From: Segatella copri
Lineage (GTDB): Bacteria; Bacteroidota; Bacteroidia; Bacteroidales; Bacteroidaceae
NCBI RefSeq assembly: GCF_949820605.1
Contig: NZ_CATKVU010000006.1
Coordinates: 620,001 to 684,000 of the forward strand
Length of the DNA stretch: 64,000 nucleotides
Direction: 5' to 3'
The notes beneath the pieces were generated by a model. It ran no database searches, was not told the origin of the DNA, and worked only from the letters and a program-made list of their open reading frames with translations. A program made the translations under genes and the position numbers. Below are positions 50,479-58,831 of this stretch, piece after piece. Positions within the stretch are counted from its first letter, which is position 1, and each line of letters opens with the position of its first letter.

Positions 50479-51825
50479 ATGAATAAAGAATATTTAATAT
50501 ATAAATTAAGCGATGAGGTAAAAAACTCATGCAAGATTGATAAGGATGCATTCAAGAAGTTCAATGTGAAGCGTGGACTTCGTAATGAGGATGGCTCTGG
50601 TGTGTTGGTCGGACTGACTAATATCGGTAATGTAGTGGGTTATGAGCGCGATGCAGAAGGTAAGTTGACCCCTACAGAAGGTAAACTTTATTATCGTGGT
50701 TATGAACTTGATGACCTGGTAACTCCTCTCTTGAAAGAGAAGCGCTTCGGATTCGAGGAAGTAGCCTTCCTGCTGCTCTCGGGCCAGTTGCCTGATAAGG
50801 AGGAATTGGATGCTTTCAAGGAACTTCTGAACGATAATATGCCTCTTGATCATCGTACGATTACCCATATTATCGAGCTGGAAGGTAGCAACATCATGAA
50901 CATCCTGGCCCGTTGTGTGCTCGAAATGTACACCTTCGATCCGAATCCGGATGACATCAGCCGTGACAATCTGATGCGCCAGAGTATTGAGTTGATTGCC
51001 AAGTTCCCAACCATCATTGCTTATGCATACAACATCTACCGTCACTCTGTTCAGGGTAGAAGTCTACATATTCGTCATCCTCGTGAGAATCTCTCTATTG
51101 CAGAGAACTTTCTTTATATGATGAAGCATGAAAACTATTCCGAATTGGATGCCCGTATGCTCGACCTTCTCCTGATTATCCAGGCAGAACATGGTGGTGG
51201 TAACAACTCAACCTTTACAGTACGTGTAACATCTTCTACCCGTACAGATACTTACAGTTCCATTGCTGCTGGTATCGGTAGTTTAAAGGGTCCTTTGCAT
51301 GGTGGTGCCAATATCAAGGTTATCAATATGTTCCACCACTTGAAAGAAGCTATCAAGGATTGGGGTAATGTAACTGAACTTGATACTTACCTTAAGCGAA
51401 TGCTCAACAAGGAGGCTTATGACAAGACAGGTCTCATTTATGGTATCGGTCATGCAGTCTATACTTTGAGTGACCCACGTGCCGTTGAACTGAAGCGCCT
51501 GGCAGGTGAACTTGCCAAGGAAAAGGGTAGAGAAGACGAGTATAATTTCCTGAAGTTGATAGAGCAGGAAGGTATCAAATGTCTGCAGGAACACCGTGGA
51601 GGCAGCAAGCCAGCGTGTGCAAATCTTGATTTCTACAGTGGCTTTATCTATGAAATGATTGGTTTGCCACAGGAAATCTATACACCTATTTTCGCCATGG
51701 CACGTATCGTGGGTTGGACAGCCCATCGTATTGAAGAACTCAATTTCGAAGGCCGTCGTATTATCCGTCCTGCATATAAGAATATTCTTGGCGAACTGGA
51801 GTATAAGCCACTTAATGAGAGATAA
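50479..51825 (+). CDS. gltA: Citrate synthase
   Basis: 448 aa from the ATG at 50479 (MNKEYLIYKLSDEVKN). Active-site motifs: GPLHGGANIKV (His), IYGIGHAVYTLSDPRAVEL (His) and the Asp region near ANLDFYSGFIYEMIGLPQEIYTPIFAMARIVGWTAH. Length is slightly above the usual 430 aa, due to an N-terminal extension also seen in Bacteroidales. It condenses oxaloacetate and acetyl-CoA. Together with aconitase it forms the oxidative arm that supplies 2-oxoglutarate for glutamate synthesis in these anaerobes. A terminator follows. Confidence 0.94.
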   Translation: MNKEYLIYKLSDEVKNSCKIDKDAFKKFNVKRGLRNEDGSGVLVGLTNIGNVVGYERDAEGKLTPTEGKLYYRGYELDDLVTPLLKEKRFGFEEVAFLLLSGQLPDKEELDAFKELLNDNMPLDHRTITHIIELEGSNIMNILARCVLEMYTFDPNPDDISRDNLMRQSIELIAKFPTIIAYAYNIYRHSVQGRSLHIRHPRENLSIAENFLYMMKHENYSELDARMLDLLLIIQAEHGGGNNSTFTVRVTSSTRTDTYSSIAAGIGSLKGPLHGGANIKVINMFHHLKEAIKDWGNVTELDTYLKRMLNKEAYDKTGLIYGIGHAVYTLSDPRAVELKRLAGELAKEKGREDEYNFLKLIEQEGIKCLQEHRGGSKPACANLDFYSGFIYEMIGLPQEIYTPIFAMARIVGWTAHRIEELNFEGRRIIRPAYKNILGELEYKPLNER

Positions 51826-51850
51826 AATTCCTCTTTGTTATTATACAAGA

Positions 51851-51884
51851 AAGGCAATGCCCGTCGTTGGGTGTTGCCTTTTTC
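51851..51884 (+). terminator. Terminator after gltA
   Basis: AAAGGCAA...TTGCCTTT with an inner CCC/GGG pair, then T5. Confidence 0.85.
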
Positions 51885-51986
51885 AGTCTATATACAAGCA
51901 GGCTATTGTCAAGTGATGCAGTGAAGTTTTTGTTTTGACCATTAGAACTAATATACGTTAAATATTCAAAGTAGTATGTTGTAATT

Positions 51987-52018
51987 TTGGAGAAATGAAT
52001 AATTATTCTTATCTTTGT
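51987..52018 (+). promoter_or_regulatory. Promoter of the small membrane protein gene
   Basis: TTTG (51987-51990), exactly 20 bp, TATCTTTG (52011-52018); ATG at 52088. Confidence 0.8.
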
Positions 52019-52087
52019 AGCCGAAAAGTATAAAGAAAAGTATAAGTATTGAAGTTTTAACCGTCTAGTTTTAAGACAAAACCGTAA

Positions 52088-52459
52088 ATGGATTGCATGG
52101 AAAAAGAATTTGAAGATTACTGGAATAAGCACCAGAAGAGATTAATCTTGAATGCTCCAAAAGCACTACGCGATGAATATATCGAATCAACCAAGCTTGA
52201 CAGCCCGATAGATTGGGTCTGTTTTATCCTGCCTGTGGCTTTGGGCATTGGCCTCCAGCCAATTTTGGATATTCAGAGTGAGATTCTCTCTTGGGCAGTA
52301 GTATTGCTTATTGTGGTAGTTTGTTTTGCTGTGATGCAGCTGGTTAAGCCTATGTTGCAGAAAAAGAAATCTACCATACAAGTGGTCAAGAGCATTAAAG
52401 CTTTTTATTATGAAGTATACAAGAAAAATGGTTTAAAGAAATTAGAGCCTTGGAATTAG
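52088..52459 (+). CDS. Small two-span membrane protein, unknown function
   Basis: 123 aa. An acidic/charged N-terminus (MDCMEKEFEDYWNKHQKRLILNAPKALRDEYIESTKLDSPID) precedes two hydrophobic spans (WVCFILPVALGIGLQPIL and ILSWAVVLLIVVVCFAVMQLV), then a basic tail (KPMLQKKKSTIQ...). A later Met (52097) is an alternative start. The family is not recognised. The last codons (EPWN plus stop) are part of a perfect terminator hairpin. A clean TTTG-N20-TATCTTTG promoter supports expression. Confidence 0.75.
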   Translation: MDCMEKEFEDYWNKHQKRLILNAPKALRDEYIESTKLDSPIDWVCFILPVALGIGLQPILDIQSEILSWAVVLLIVVVCFAVMQLVKPMLQKKKSTIQVVKSIKAFYYEVYKKNGLKKLEPWN

Positions 52460-52475
52460 ATTCCAAGGCTTTTTT
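52446..52475. terminator. Terminator whose loop is the stop codon
   Basis: AGCCTTGGAAT (52446-52456), TAG stop codon as the loop (52457-52459), ATTCCAAGGCT (52460-52470), T6. The 11 bp stem is perfect. On the opposite strand it lies just past the hemW stop codon (52490) and can serve that gene too. Confidence 0.9.
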
Positions 52476-52489
52476 GTTTATTGAAACCA

Positions 52490-53626
52490 TTATATAATCA
52501 TGAAATCACTCATCACATCATCCGATATGTAAAGACCTTCCCGAGTGAGGGAGAGCCTGCCGTTCTTTATTTTCATCAGTCCACGGCTGATATGCGACTG
52601 GGCTTCCTGGAGCAGTCTGTCTGCCAGTTCTTTTCCGAATTCCTGCTCCATCTTCATGAGGTTTATTCCGTCGCTTGTTCGCAAGGCGGTTGTTATCAGA
52701 TCGTTGTATCGGGTGGAAATATCTAGCTGTTCACTCTCAGAAGGCAGAATGCCATCGCCGATACTTCGAATATAAGTCTGGATATTTTCGATATTCCAGC
52801 TGCGCTGCTTCCTATTGTAAGAGTGAGCGGCTGCTCCTATTCCGATATATGGTACCTCGTGCCAGTAACTGCTGTTGTGACGTGAACGGAAGCCCGGACG
52901 GGCAAAATTGCTGATTTCATAATGTTCGTAGCCTGCTCCAGTAAGCTGGTCTATCAGGGTTTCATACATCTTGCGACTGGTTTCTTCATCTATTTCGCTA
53001 ATCTTTCCCTGTTTCAGCATATGGTAGAGGGGCGTTCCCTCTTCGTACATCAGACTGTAGGCAGATATGTGTTCCACATCCAGCTGTATGGCGTGCCTGA
53101 TATCGCTCATCCATTGGGAAAGAGATTCTTCGGGGAATCCGAACATCAGGTCGATACTGATATTGCGGATGCCGATGTTGCGGAGCCGGTCGACGGCTTC
53201 TTCTACCTCTCCGGCATTATGACGGCGATGCAGAAAGTGTAAGCGCTCATTGCTGAAGGTCTGCGCTCCCATGCTGATTCTGTTGACGGGGAGTTGCTTC
53301 AGCGTCTCACAGAAATCACCGGTTACATCGTCTGGATTGCATTCCATCGTAATCTCCATATTCTCTGCCAGCGTATAGTTTTTTCTGATAGCAGAGAAAA
53401 TCTGGTTGAGTTGGGAGCCGTTGAGCTGACTCGGGGTTCCACCGCCCAGATAGATGGTTTCGATAGTTTCATTGCTTCCGGGAGCGGCTTTTGCCGGGCG
53501 CATCTGCATCTCCCGGCAGAGAGCATCAGTGTAATCATCCCTTAACTTGAGGGAGGTGGTACTGTAAAAACCGCAGTAGATGCACCGGCTTTCACAAAAG
53601 GGGATATGTATGTATAGTCCTGCCAT
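52490..53626 (-). CDS. hemW: HemW-type radical SAM protein (heme chaperone / CPO-like)
   Basis: 378 aa. Radical SAM cysteines C11, C15, C18 in FCESRCIYCGFYS (CxxxCxxC with no fourth Cys, as in HemW rather than HemN). Also YLGGGTPSQL, ITMECNPDDVT, NRISMGAQTF, SIDLMFGFPEES, SAYSLMYEEGTPL and RHNSSYWHEVPYIGIGAAAHSY. HemW proteins carry or insert heme and are often mis-called coproporphyrinogen dehydrogenase. C-terminal HemN_C-like region (about 300-370) is present. An identical 18 bp AAGGTGTA element lies 20 bp upstream of its ATG. Confidence 0.87.
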   Translation of the reverse strand: MAGLYIHIPFCESRCIYCGFYSTTSLKLRDDYTDALCREMQMRPAKAAPGSNETIETIYLGGGTPSQLNGSQLNQIFSAIRKNYTLAENMEITMECNPDDVTGDFCETLKQLPVNRISMGAQTFSNERLHFLHRRHNAGEVEEAVDRLRNIGIRNISIDLMFGFPEESLSQWMSDIRHAIQLDVEHISAYSLMYEEGTPLYHMLKQGKISEIDEETSRKMYETLIDQLTGAGYEHYEISNFARPGFRSRHNSSYWHEVPYIGIGAAAHSYNRKQRSWNIENIQTYIRSIGDGILPSESEQLDISTRYNDLITTALRTSDGINLMKMEQEFGKELADRLLQEAQSHISRGLMKIKNGRLSLTREGLYISDDVMSDFMII

Positions 53627-53645
53627 ATTTCTGAACTCCTTTTTC

Positions 53646-53663
53646 TATATATAATAAGGTGTA
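53646..53663 (+). repeat. TATATATAATAAGGTGTA element (copy 6)
   Basis: Identical to 36349-36366. On the minus strand it lies between the hemW ATG and a TACTTTTG -7-like box (53698-53691). Confidence 0.8.
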
Positions 53664-53738
53664 AAGACAAAAACATGTCTAAACAAAGTGCAAAAGTACT
53701 AATATGTTTTAAAAAACAGAAGTTTTTTGCCCAAAACT

Positions 53739-53770
53739 TTTGGCAATGTGCGATTTTTTTTGTACTTTAG
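53739..53770 (+). promoter_or_regulatory. Promoter of the EF-G2-like gene
   Basis: TTTG (53739-53742), 20 bp, TACTTTAG (53763-53770), one mismatch in the -7 box. The leader is about 75 nt. The weaker -7 box could leave room for an activator, but no operator was identified. Confidence 0.6.
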
Positions 53771-53854
53771 TAGCATGAAACAGAAAAACCGGTGGTTTGA
53801 CTGTGGATTGCAACTAGCAAATTTAAGTATAACCCTTAAAAATCTATAAGCGTC

Positions 53855-56017
53855 ATGAGAGTTTATCAGACAAATGAGATTAAAAACATTGCGCTGTTGG
53901 GCAGTGCGGGTAGCGGCAAGACTACACTTGCCGAGAGTATGTTATTTGAAGCAGGCGTTATCAAGCGTAAAGGCTCTGTAGAAGCGAAAAATACGGTGAG
54001 CGACTACTTCCCAGTCGAGTTGGAATACGGCTACTCTGTGTTCCCTACAGTTTTTCATGTAGAGTGGAACAACAAGAAGCTTAACATTATAGATTGCCCA
54101 GGTAGCGATGATTTCGTGGGAGGCGCCATTACTTCACTCAATGTTACCGATCAGGCAGTTATCCTTATTAATGGTCAGTATGGTCCAGAAGTAGGTACAC
54201 AGAACAACTTCCGTTATACAGAGAAGTTGGGTAAACCTGTCATCTTCCTGGTAAACCAGCTCGACTCAGACAAGTGCGACTTTGATAATATCATAGCCAC
54301 CATGAAGGACATTTACGGTTCTAAGTGTGTGCAGATACAATATCCTATTGAGACCGGCTCAGGCTTCAATGCTCTCATTGACGTCTTATTGATGAAAAAA
54401 TATTCCTGGAAGCCTGAGGGCGGTGCTCCTATTATTGAAGATATTCCAGAAGAGGAAATGGAGAAAGCCATGGAACTTCATACGGCTCTTGTAGAGGCTG
54501 CAGCCGAGAACGATGAGGGACTGATGGAGAAGTTCTTCGAGAGCGAGAGCCTGACAGAAGATGAACTTCGCGAGGGCATCCGCAAGGGATTAGTTACCCG
54601 TAGCATCTTCCCTGTGTTCTGCGTTTGTGCAGGTAAGTCGATGGGCGTTCACCGCCTGATGGAGTTCCTGGGCAATGTGGTTCCTTTCGTAAGCGAGATG
54701 CCGAAACTGCATAATACACGTGGTGAAGAAATTACACCAGACAGCAATGGTCCTGAGAGTGTTTACTTCTTCAAGACTGGTATGGAACCTCATATCGGTG
54801 AGGTAAGCTACTTCAAGGTGATGAGCGGCTCTATCAAAAATGGTGACGACCTGACTAATGCAGATCGTGGCTCCAAGGAGCGTATCGGACAGATTTATGC
54901 CTGTGCGGGTGCCAACCGTGTGCCTGTAGAGCAGTTGAATGCCGGTGATATTGGCTGTACCGTGAAGATGAAGGACGTGAAGACAGGCAATACCCTTAAT
55001 GGTAAGGGAGCTGAGTGGCGTTTCGACTTCATTAAATATCCTAACCCTAAGTATTCACGTGCTATCAAGGCTGCCAATGTTCAGGATACAGAGAAACTGA
55101 TGGCTGCACTCCTGAAGATGCGCCAGGAAGACCCTACTTGGATTGTTGATCAGAGCAAGGAATTGCGCCAGGTAATCGTAAGAGGACAGGGTGAGTTCCA
55201 TCTCCGCACGCTGAAGTGGCGTCTGGAAAACAACGAAAAACTCAATGTGACTTTCGAAGAGCCACGTATACCTTATCGTGAGACTATTACCAAGAAGGCT
55301 CGTGCTGACTACCGCCATAAGAAACAGAGTGGTGGCTCTGGTCAGTTTGGTGAGGTGCATCTCATAGTTGAACCATACGCAGAAGGTATGCCTGATCCTA
55401 CGTCATTTACCTTCAACGGTCAGGAGTTCAAGATGAATATCAAGAGCCGTGAAGAGGTTAGTTTGCCATGGGGTGGTAAACTGGTATTCCTCAACTCTGT
55501 GGTTGGTGGTGCCATTGATGCCCGCTTCATGCCAGCTATTCTGAAGGGTGTTATGGACTGTATGGAACATGGTCCGTTGACGGGCAGTTATGCACGTGAT
55601 GTACGTGTCATCGTTTATGATGGTAAGATGCACCCAGTAGATAGTAATGAACTTTCGTTCATGCTTGCTGCCCGCCATGCGTTCAGCGATGCCTTCAAAC
55701 AGGCTGGTCCGAAGATTCTGGAGCCTATCTATGATCTTGAGGTTTATGTGCCTGCTGATTTCATGGGTGATGTGATGAGTGATCTCCAGGGACGTCGTGC
55801 TCTCATTATGGGTATGGACAGCGAGGCCGGTTACCAGAAGTTGAGTGCCAAGATACCTCTGAAGGAACTTGCCAGCTATTCCATCTCTCTGAGTTCATTG
55901 ACGGGTGGACGTGCTTCATTCACTACCAAGTTTGCCAGCTACGAGTTGGTTCCTTCCGACATTCAGAGTAAGCTGATTGCGGATCATGAGGCAGAATTGG
56001 AGAAGGATGCTGAATAG
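53855..56017 (+). CDS. EF-G paralogue of the GTPase-deficient EF-G2 type
   Basis: 720 aa with the full five-domain EF-G layout, but the GTPase centre is altered. The P-loop reads GSAGSGKTT (residues 16-24) in place of the canonical AHIDAGKTT; switch II reads DCPGSDDF where EF-G has DTPGHVDF, so the catalytic His is Ser84; the G4 motif reads VNQLD rather than NKxD. Domains II-V (for example SVYFFKTGMEPHIGEVSYFKVMSG, IVRGQGEFHLRTLKWRL and PVDSNELSFMLAARHAF, YDLEVYVPADFMGDVMSDLQGRRALIMGMDSEAG) remain well conserved. In Bacteroides thetaiotaomicron a paralogue of this kind, EF-G2, is reported to work without GTP hydrolysis during nutrient limitation. The same role here is inferred from sequence. 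Confidence 0.88.
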   Translation: MRVYQTNEIKNIALLGSAGSGKTTLAESMLFEAGVIKRKGSVEAKNTVSDYFPVELEYGYSVFPTVFHVEWNNKKLNIIDCPGSDDFVGGAITSLNVTDQAVILINGQYGPEVGTQNNFRYTEKLGKPVIFLVNQLDSDKCDFDNIIATMKDIYGSKCVQIQYPIETGSGFNALIDVLLMKKYSWKPEGGAPIIEDIPEEEMEKAMELHTALVEAAAENDEGLMEKFFESESLTEDELREGIRKGLVTRSIFPVFCVCAGKSMGVHRLMEFLGNVVPFVSEMPKLHNTRGEEITPDSNGPESVYFFKTGMEPHIGEVSYFKVMSGSIKNGDDLTNADRGSKERIGQIYACAGANRVPVEQLNAGDIGCTVKMKDVKTGNTLNGKGAEWRFDFIKYPNPKYSRAIKAANVQDTEKLMAALLKMRQEDPTWIVDQSKELRQVIVRGQGEFHLRTLKWRLENNEKLNVTFEEPRIPYRETITKKARADYRHKKQSGGSGQFGEVHLIVEPYAEGMPDPTSFTFNGQEFKMNIKSREEVSLPWGGKLVFLNSVVGGAIDARFMPAILKGVMDCMEHGPLTGSYARDVRVIVYDGKMHPVDSNELSFMLAARHAFSDAFKQAGPKILEPIYDLEVYVPADFMGDVMSDLQGRRALIMGMDSEAGYQKLSAKIPLKELASYSISLSSLTGGRASFTTKFASYELVPSDIQSKLIADHEAELEKDAE

Positions 56018-56083
56018 CAATTGTTAGGTTAGAGAAAAATCTCTCTTATATAAATTAAAATTTTATGTTGATATGACCAATAT

Positions 56084-56125
56084 GGGGAAGTGTGCATGTG
56101 ATATGTATGCTTCCTCTCTTTTTTT
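56084..56125 (+). terminator. Terminator after the EF-G2-like gene
   Basis: GGGGAAGTGTGCAT-GTGAT-ATGTATGCTTCCTC (with G-U pairs) followed by a T-rich run. The loop again starts GTGA. Confidence 0.85.
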
Positions 56126-56241
56126 ATGGAAAATGAAAATTTTAGTTTTATATATGAAACTAAAAATACAGAAAAATGTTAAAAACTAGAAAGAGTAAAT
56201 AATTAATTAACGATTTTAAGTTAACTGATTAAGAAATTTCT

Positions 56242-56249
56242 TATCTTTG
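56242..56249 (+). promoter_or_regulatory. -7 box immediately before the kinase start codon
   Basis: TATCTTTG ends 5 bp before the ATG at 56255. If used, the transcript would start at or next to the ATG (leaderless). Confidence 0.5.
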
Positions 56250-56254
56250 CCCCC

Positions 56255-57748
56255 ATGAAGAAGAAAACGATTTGGATCATAGCCATTATCATGGGCTTTT
56301 CGTTCCTTGCGCTGCTTTACTTGCAGCTCAGTTACATCCAGGAGATGGTAAACATGAAGAAGGAACAGTTTGACGAGTCGGTCAATAGAGCCCTGTATCA
56401 AGCTTCAAGAAATTTGGAGCTTAATGAAACTCTGCGCTATCTCGAAAAGAATGTCAACGAGACAGAACGTAAGGCCAATAAAGATAAGAACAAGGGAACG
56501 GCAGTTTATTCAACTTTCGAGCTGAAGACAAATGCTACACATCCTGGCAATATGCCGAAGGCGATGATACTGCGTAGCGATAAGAATTCGCTGACAGAAA
56601 CACAGAAGTCGCTTCAGGAAATCGTGAAGAACCGCTATGTCTATCAGAAAGCGTTGCTGGATGAGGTGGTATATTCTATCCTTTATTCGGCATCAGACAA
56701 GCCGCTGAAGGAGAGAATCAACTTCAAGCAGCTCGATCAGGACCTCAAGGCTGAGATGATGAATAATGGTATCAACATACCTTATCATTTCACCGTGACT
56801 ACCCAGGATGGGCGAGAGGTTTACCGCTGTCCTGACTATACGGACGAGGGTGAGGAATACAGCTACTCACAGGTACTCTTCCGCAACGACCCACAGTCGA
56901 AGATGGGCGTAGTAAGGGTACATTTCCCGGATATGAACAGCTATATCTTCTCCAGTGTGCGCTTCATGATTCCTAGTGTCATTTTTACGCTGGTACTGCT
57001 GATTACCTTCATCTTTACCATCGTGGTCATCTTTAGACAAAAGAGGTATACTGAAATAAAGAATGATTTCATCAATAACATGACCCACGAACTGAAGACG
57101 CCGATTGCCAGTATCAGTCTGGCAGCGCAGATGCTCAATGATACCTCGGTAGCAAAGAGTGAACAGATGCAGAAACATCTGGGTAACGTGATCAACGATG
57201 AATCGAAGCGTCTTCGTTTTCTGGTAGAAAAGGTATTACAGATGAGTATGTTCGACCGCAAGAAGGCGGTGTTCAAGAAGAAAGAACTCGATCTGAACGA
57301 GATGGTTGAGAATATTGCCAATTCCTTCTCGCTCCGCGTTGAGCATACAGGTGGTAAGGTCTATACCGATATCGAAGCCATCGATTCGGGACTATATGTT
57401 GACGAGGTGCATTTCCAGAATGTCATCTTCAATCTGATGGACAATGCTGTGAAATACCGCAAGCCGGACGAGCCGCTTAACATTACGATGAAGACCTGGA
57501 ATGATGAAGAACATCTGTATCTCTCGATTACAGATACCGGTCTGGGTATGAAGAAGGAGAATCTGAAGAAGATATTCGACAAGTTCTACCGCGTACATAC
57601 GGGCAATGTCCATGATGTGAAGGGATTCGGATTGGGACTGGCTTATGTCAAGAAGATAGTAGATCTTCATGATGGTGAAATTAAGGTAGATAGCGAATTG
57701 GGAAAGGGTACAACCTTTACCATCAAGTTGCCGGTGATTCACAGTTAA
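56255..57748 (+). CDS. rprX: Membrane sensor histidine kinase (RprX-like)
   Basis: 497 aa. TM1 about 5-24 (WIIAIIMGFSFLALLYLQL), periplasmic sensor about 25-230, TM2 about 234-258 (FMIPSVIFTLVLLITFIFTIVVIF). HisKA with phospho-acceptor H278 in NNMTHELKTPIASISLAAQML, and HATPase with N-box DNAVKYRKP, DTGLGMKKENLKKIFDKFYR and GFGLGLAYVKKIVDLHDGEI. It forms a pair with the response regulator 59 bp downstream. Layout and sequence type resemble RprX of Bacteroides fragilis; the symbol rests on that resemblance, not on an alignment. Signal unknown. The ATG is close behind a -7 box, suggesting a leaderless mRNA. Confidence 0.78.
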   Translation: MKKKTIWIIAIIMGFSFLALLYLQLSYIQEMVNMKKEQFDESVNRALYQASRNLELNETLRYLEKNVNETERKANKDKNKGTAVYSTFELKTNATHPGNMPKAMILRSDKNSLTETQKSLQEIVKNRYVYQKALLDEVVYSILYSASDKPLKERINFKQLDQDLKAEMMNNGINIPYHFTVTTQDGREVYRCPDYTDEGEEYSYSQVLFRNDPQSKMGVVRVHFPDMNSYIFSSVRFMIPSVIFTLVLLITFIFTIVVIFRQKRYTEIKNDFINNMTHELKTPIASISLAAQMLNDTSVAKSEQMQKHLGNVINDESKRLRFLVEKVLQMSMFDRKKAVFKKKELDLNEMVENIANSFSLRVEHTGGKVYTDIEAIDSGLYVDEVHFQNVIFNLMDNAVKYRKPDEPLNITMKTWNDEEHLYLSITDTGLGMKKENLKKIFDKFYRVHTGNVHDVKGFGLGLAYVKKIVDLHDGEIKVDSELGKGTTFTIKLPVIHS

Positions 57749-57807
57749 GGCTTGAAGAAACAGAATAAAGAATTAAAAGAATATTAATAATTTTAAAGAA
57801 TAAAGAT

Positions 57808-58506
57808 ATGGAAGAGAAAATTAAAATCTTGCTTTGCGAGGACGATGAAAATTTAGGTATGTTGCTTCGCGAATATTTGCAGGCAAAGGGATTTACCACA
57901 GTTCTGTGCCCTGATGGCGAGGTAGGTTATAAGGAATTCAATAAAAATAAGTTTGATATTGCAGTACTCGACGTGATGATGCCAAAGAAGGACGGCTTTA
58001 CCCTGGCACAGGAAATTCGTCAGACCAATGCCGACCTCCCAATCATCTTCCTTACTGCCAAGACATTGAAGGAAGATATCCTTGAAGGTTTCAAGATTGG
58101 TGCTGATGATTATATCACCAAGCCATTCTCTATGGAGGAATTGGTGTTCCGTGTAGAGGCTATTCTCCGCCGCGTACGTGGCAAGAAGAGCAAGGAGTCT
58201 ACCATGTATCACATTGGTGACTTTACCTTCGATACCCAGAAGCAGCTTCTTACCATTGGTGAAAAGCAGACCAAGCTTACCACCAAGGAGAATGAACTTC
58301 TTGCTTTGCTCTGTGCTCACTCTAATGAAATTCTGCAGCGTGATTTTGCTCTGAAGACCATCTGGATTGATGACAATTACTTCAATGCACGCTCAATGGA
58401 TGTTTATATCACTAAACTCCGTAAGCATTTGAAGGACGATCCTCAGATTGAAATCATCAATATCCATGGTAAGGGATACAAACTCATTGTTCCTAACGAG
58501 GATTAA
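57808..58506 (+). CDS. rprY: OmpR/PhoB-family response regulator (RprY-like)
   Basis: 232 aa. Receiver domain (1-120) with acidic pocket CEDD, phospho-acceptor D55 in IAVLDVMMPKKDG, T near IIFLTAKT and K in DDYITKPFSMEELV. C-terminal winged helix (about 135-230): FDTQKQLLTIGEKQTKLTTKENELLALLCAHSNEILQRDFALKTIWIDDNYFNARSMDVYITKLRKHLKDDPQIEIINIHGKGYKLIV. It is activated by the kinase encoded just upstream. Resembles RprY of B. fragilis. A strong bidirectional terminator follows. Confidence 0.82.
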   Translation: MEEKIKILLCEDDENLGMLLREYLQAKGFTTVLCPDGEVGYKEFNKNKFDIAVLDVMMPKKDGFTLAQEIRQTNADLPIIFLTAKTLKEDILEGFKIGADDYITKPFSMEELVFRVEAILRRVRGKKSKESTMYHIGDFTFDTQKQLLTIGEKQTKLTTKENELLALLCAHSNEILQRDFALKTIWIDDNYFNARSMDVYITKLRKHLKDDPQIEIINIHGKGYKLIVPNED

Positions 58507-58542
58507 ATATTTCAGTAACAGGGAAAAGATTCTCAAAGATAT

Positions 58543-58577
58543 AAAAAGGATAAGTCGGTGACCGGCTTATCCTTTTT
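58543..58577. terminator. Bidirectional terminator between rprY and the small membrane gene
   Basis: AAAAAGGATAAGTCGGT pairs with ACCGGCTTATCCTTTTT (one G-U), with T-runs on both strands. It lies between convergent genes. Confidence 0.9.
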
Positions 58578-58764
58578 TTAATGAATATACAAATCCTGCT
58601 ATTCCTGCCAGGATGAAAAAGAGGCCAGCGAAGAGTACGCTGTTTCCCTTGATAGAAAACGCAAAACTGGCAACCATCAGCAGGACGCCTAAAACGATGA
58701 AAGCCATGCCCATAGATGGTAGGGTATGGAGCAGAGTAATCAGTTTCTTATTCATTTTTGCCAT
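58567..58764 (-). CDS. Small two-span membrane protein, unknown function
   Basis: 65 aa, MAKMNKKLITLLHTLPSMGMAFIVLGVLLMVASFAFSIKGNSVLFAGLFFILAGIAGFVYSLKKG. Two hydrophobic helices (about 17-37 and 42-61) with a basic C-terminus. The family is not recognised; similar tiny proteins occur in many Bacteroidales. A second Met (codon 4) could be the start. Its 3' end overlaps the shared terminator, and a minus-strand TACTTTTG (58822-58815) is a fair -7 box, both supporting a real gene. Confidence 0.7.
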   Translation of the reverse strand: MAKMNKKLITLLHTLPSMGMAFIVLGVLLMVASFAFSIKGNSVLFAGLFFILAGIAGFVYSLKKG

Positions 58765-58831
58765 ATTCTTTACAATTTAGAGGTTGTTTTTATACTATTA
58801 ACAATTATTTTGTGCAAAAGTACGAAAAATA

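Noticed and set aside
52490..53626. Oxygen-independent coproporphyrinogen oxidase (HemN)
   Set aside because: The fourth motif cysteine of HemN (CxxxCxxCxC) is absent (CxxxCxxCGF), which points to HemW.
53855..56017. Tetracycline-resistance ribosomal protection protein (TetQ/TetM type)
   Set aside because: Those keep a canonical GTPase centre with the switch-II His; here Ser replaces it and the overall pattern is that of the EF-G2 paralogue.
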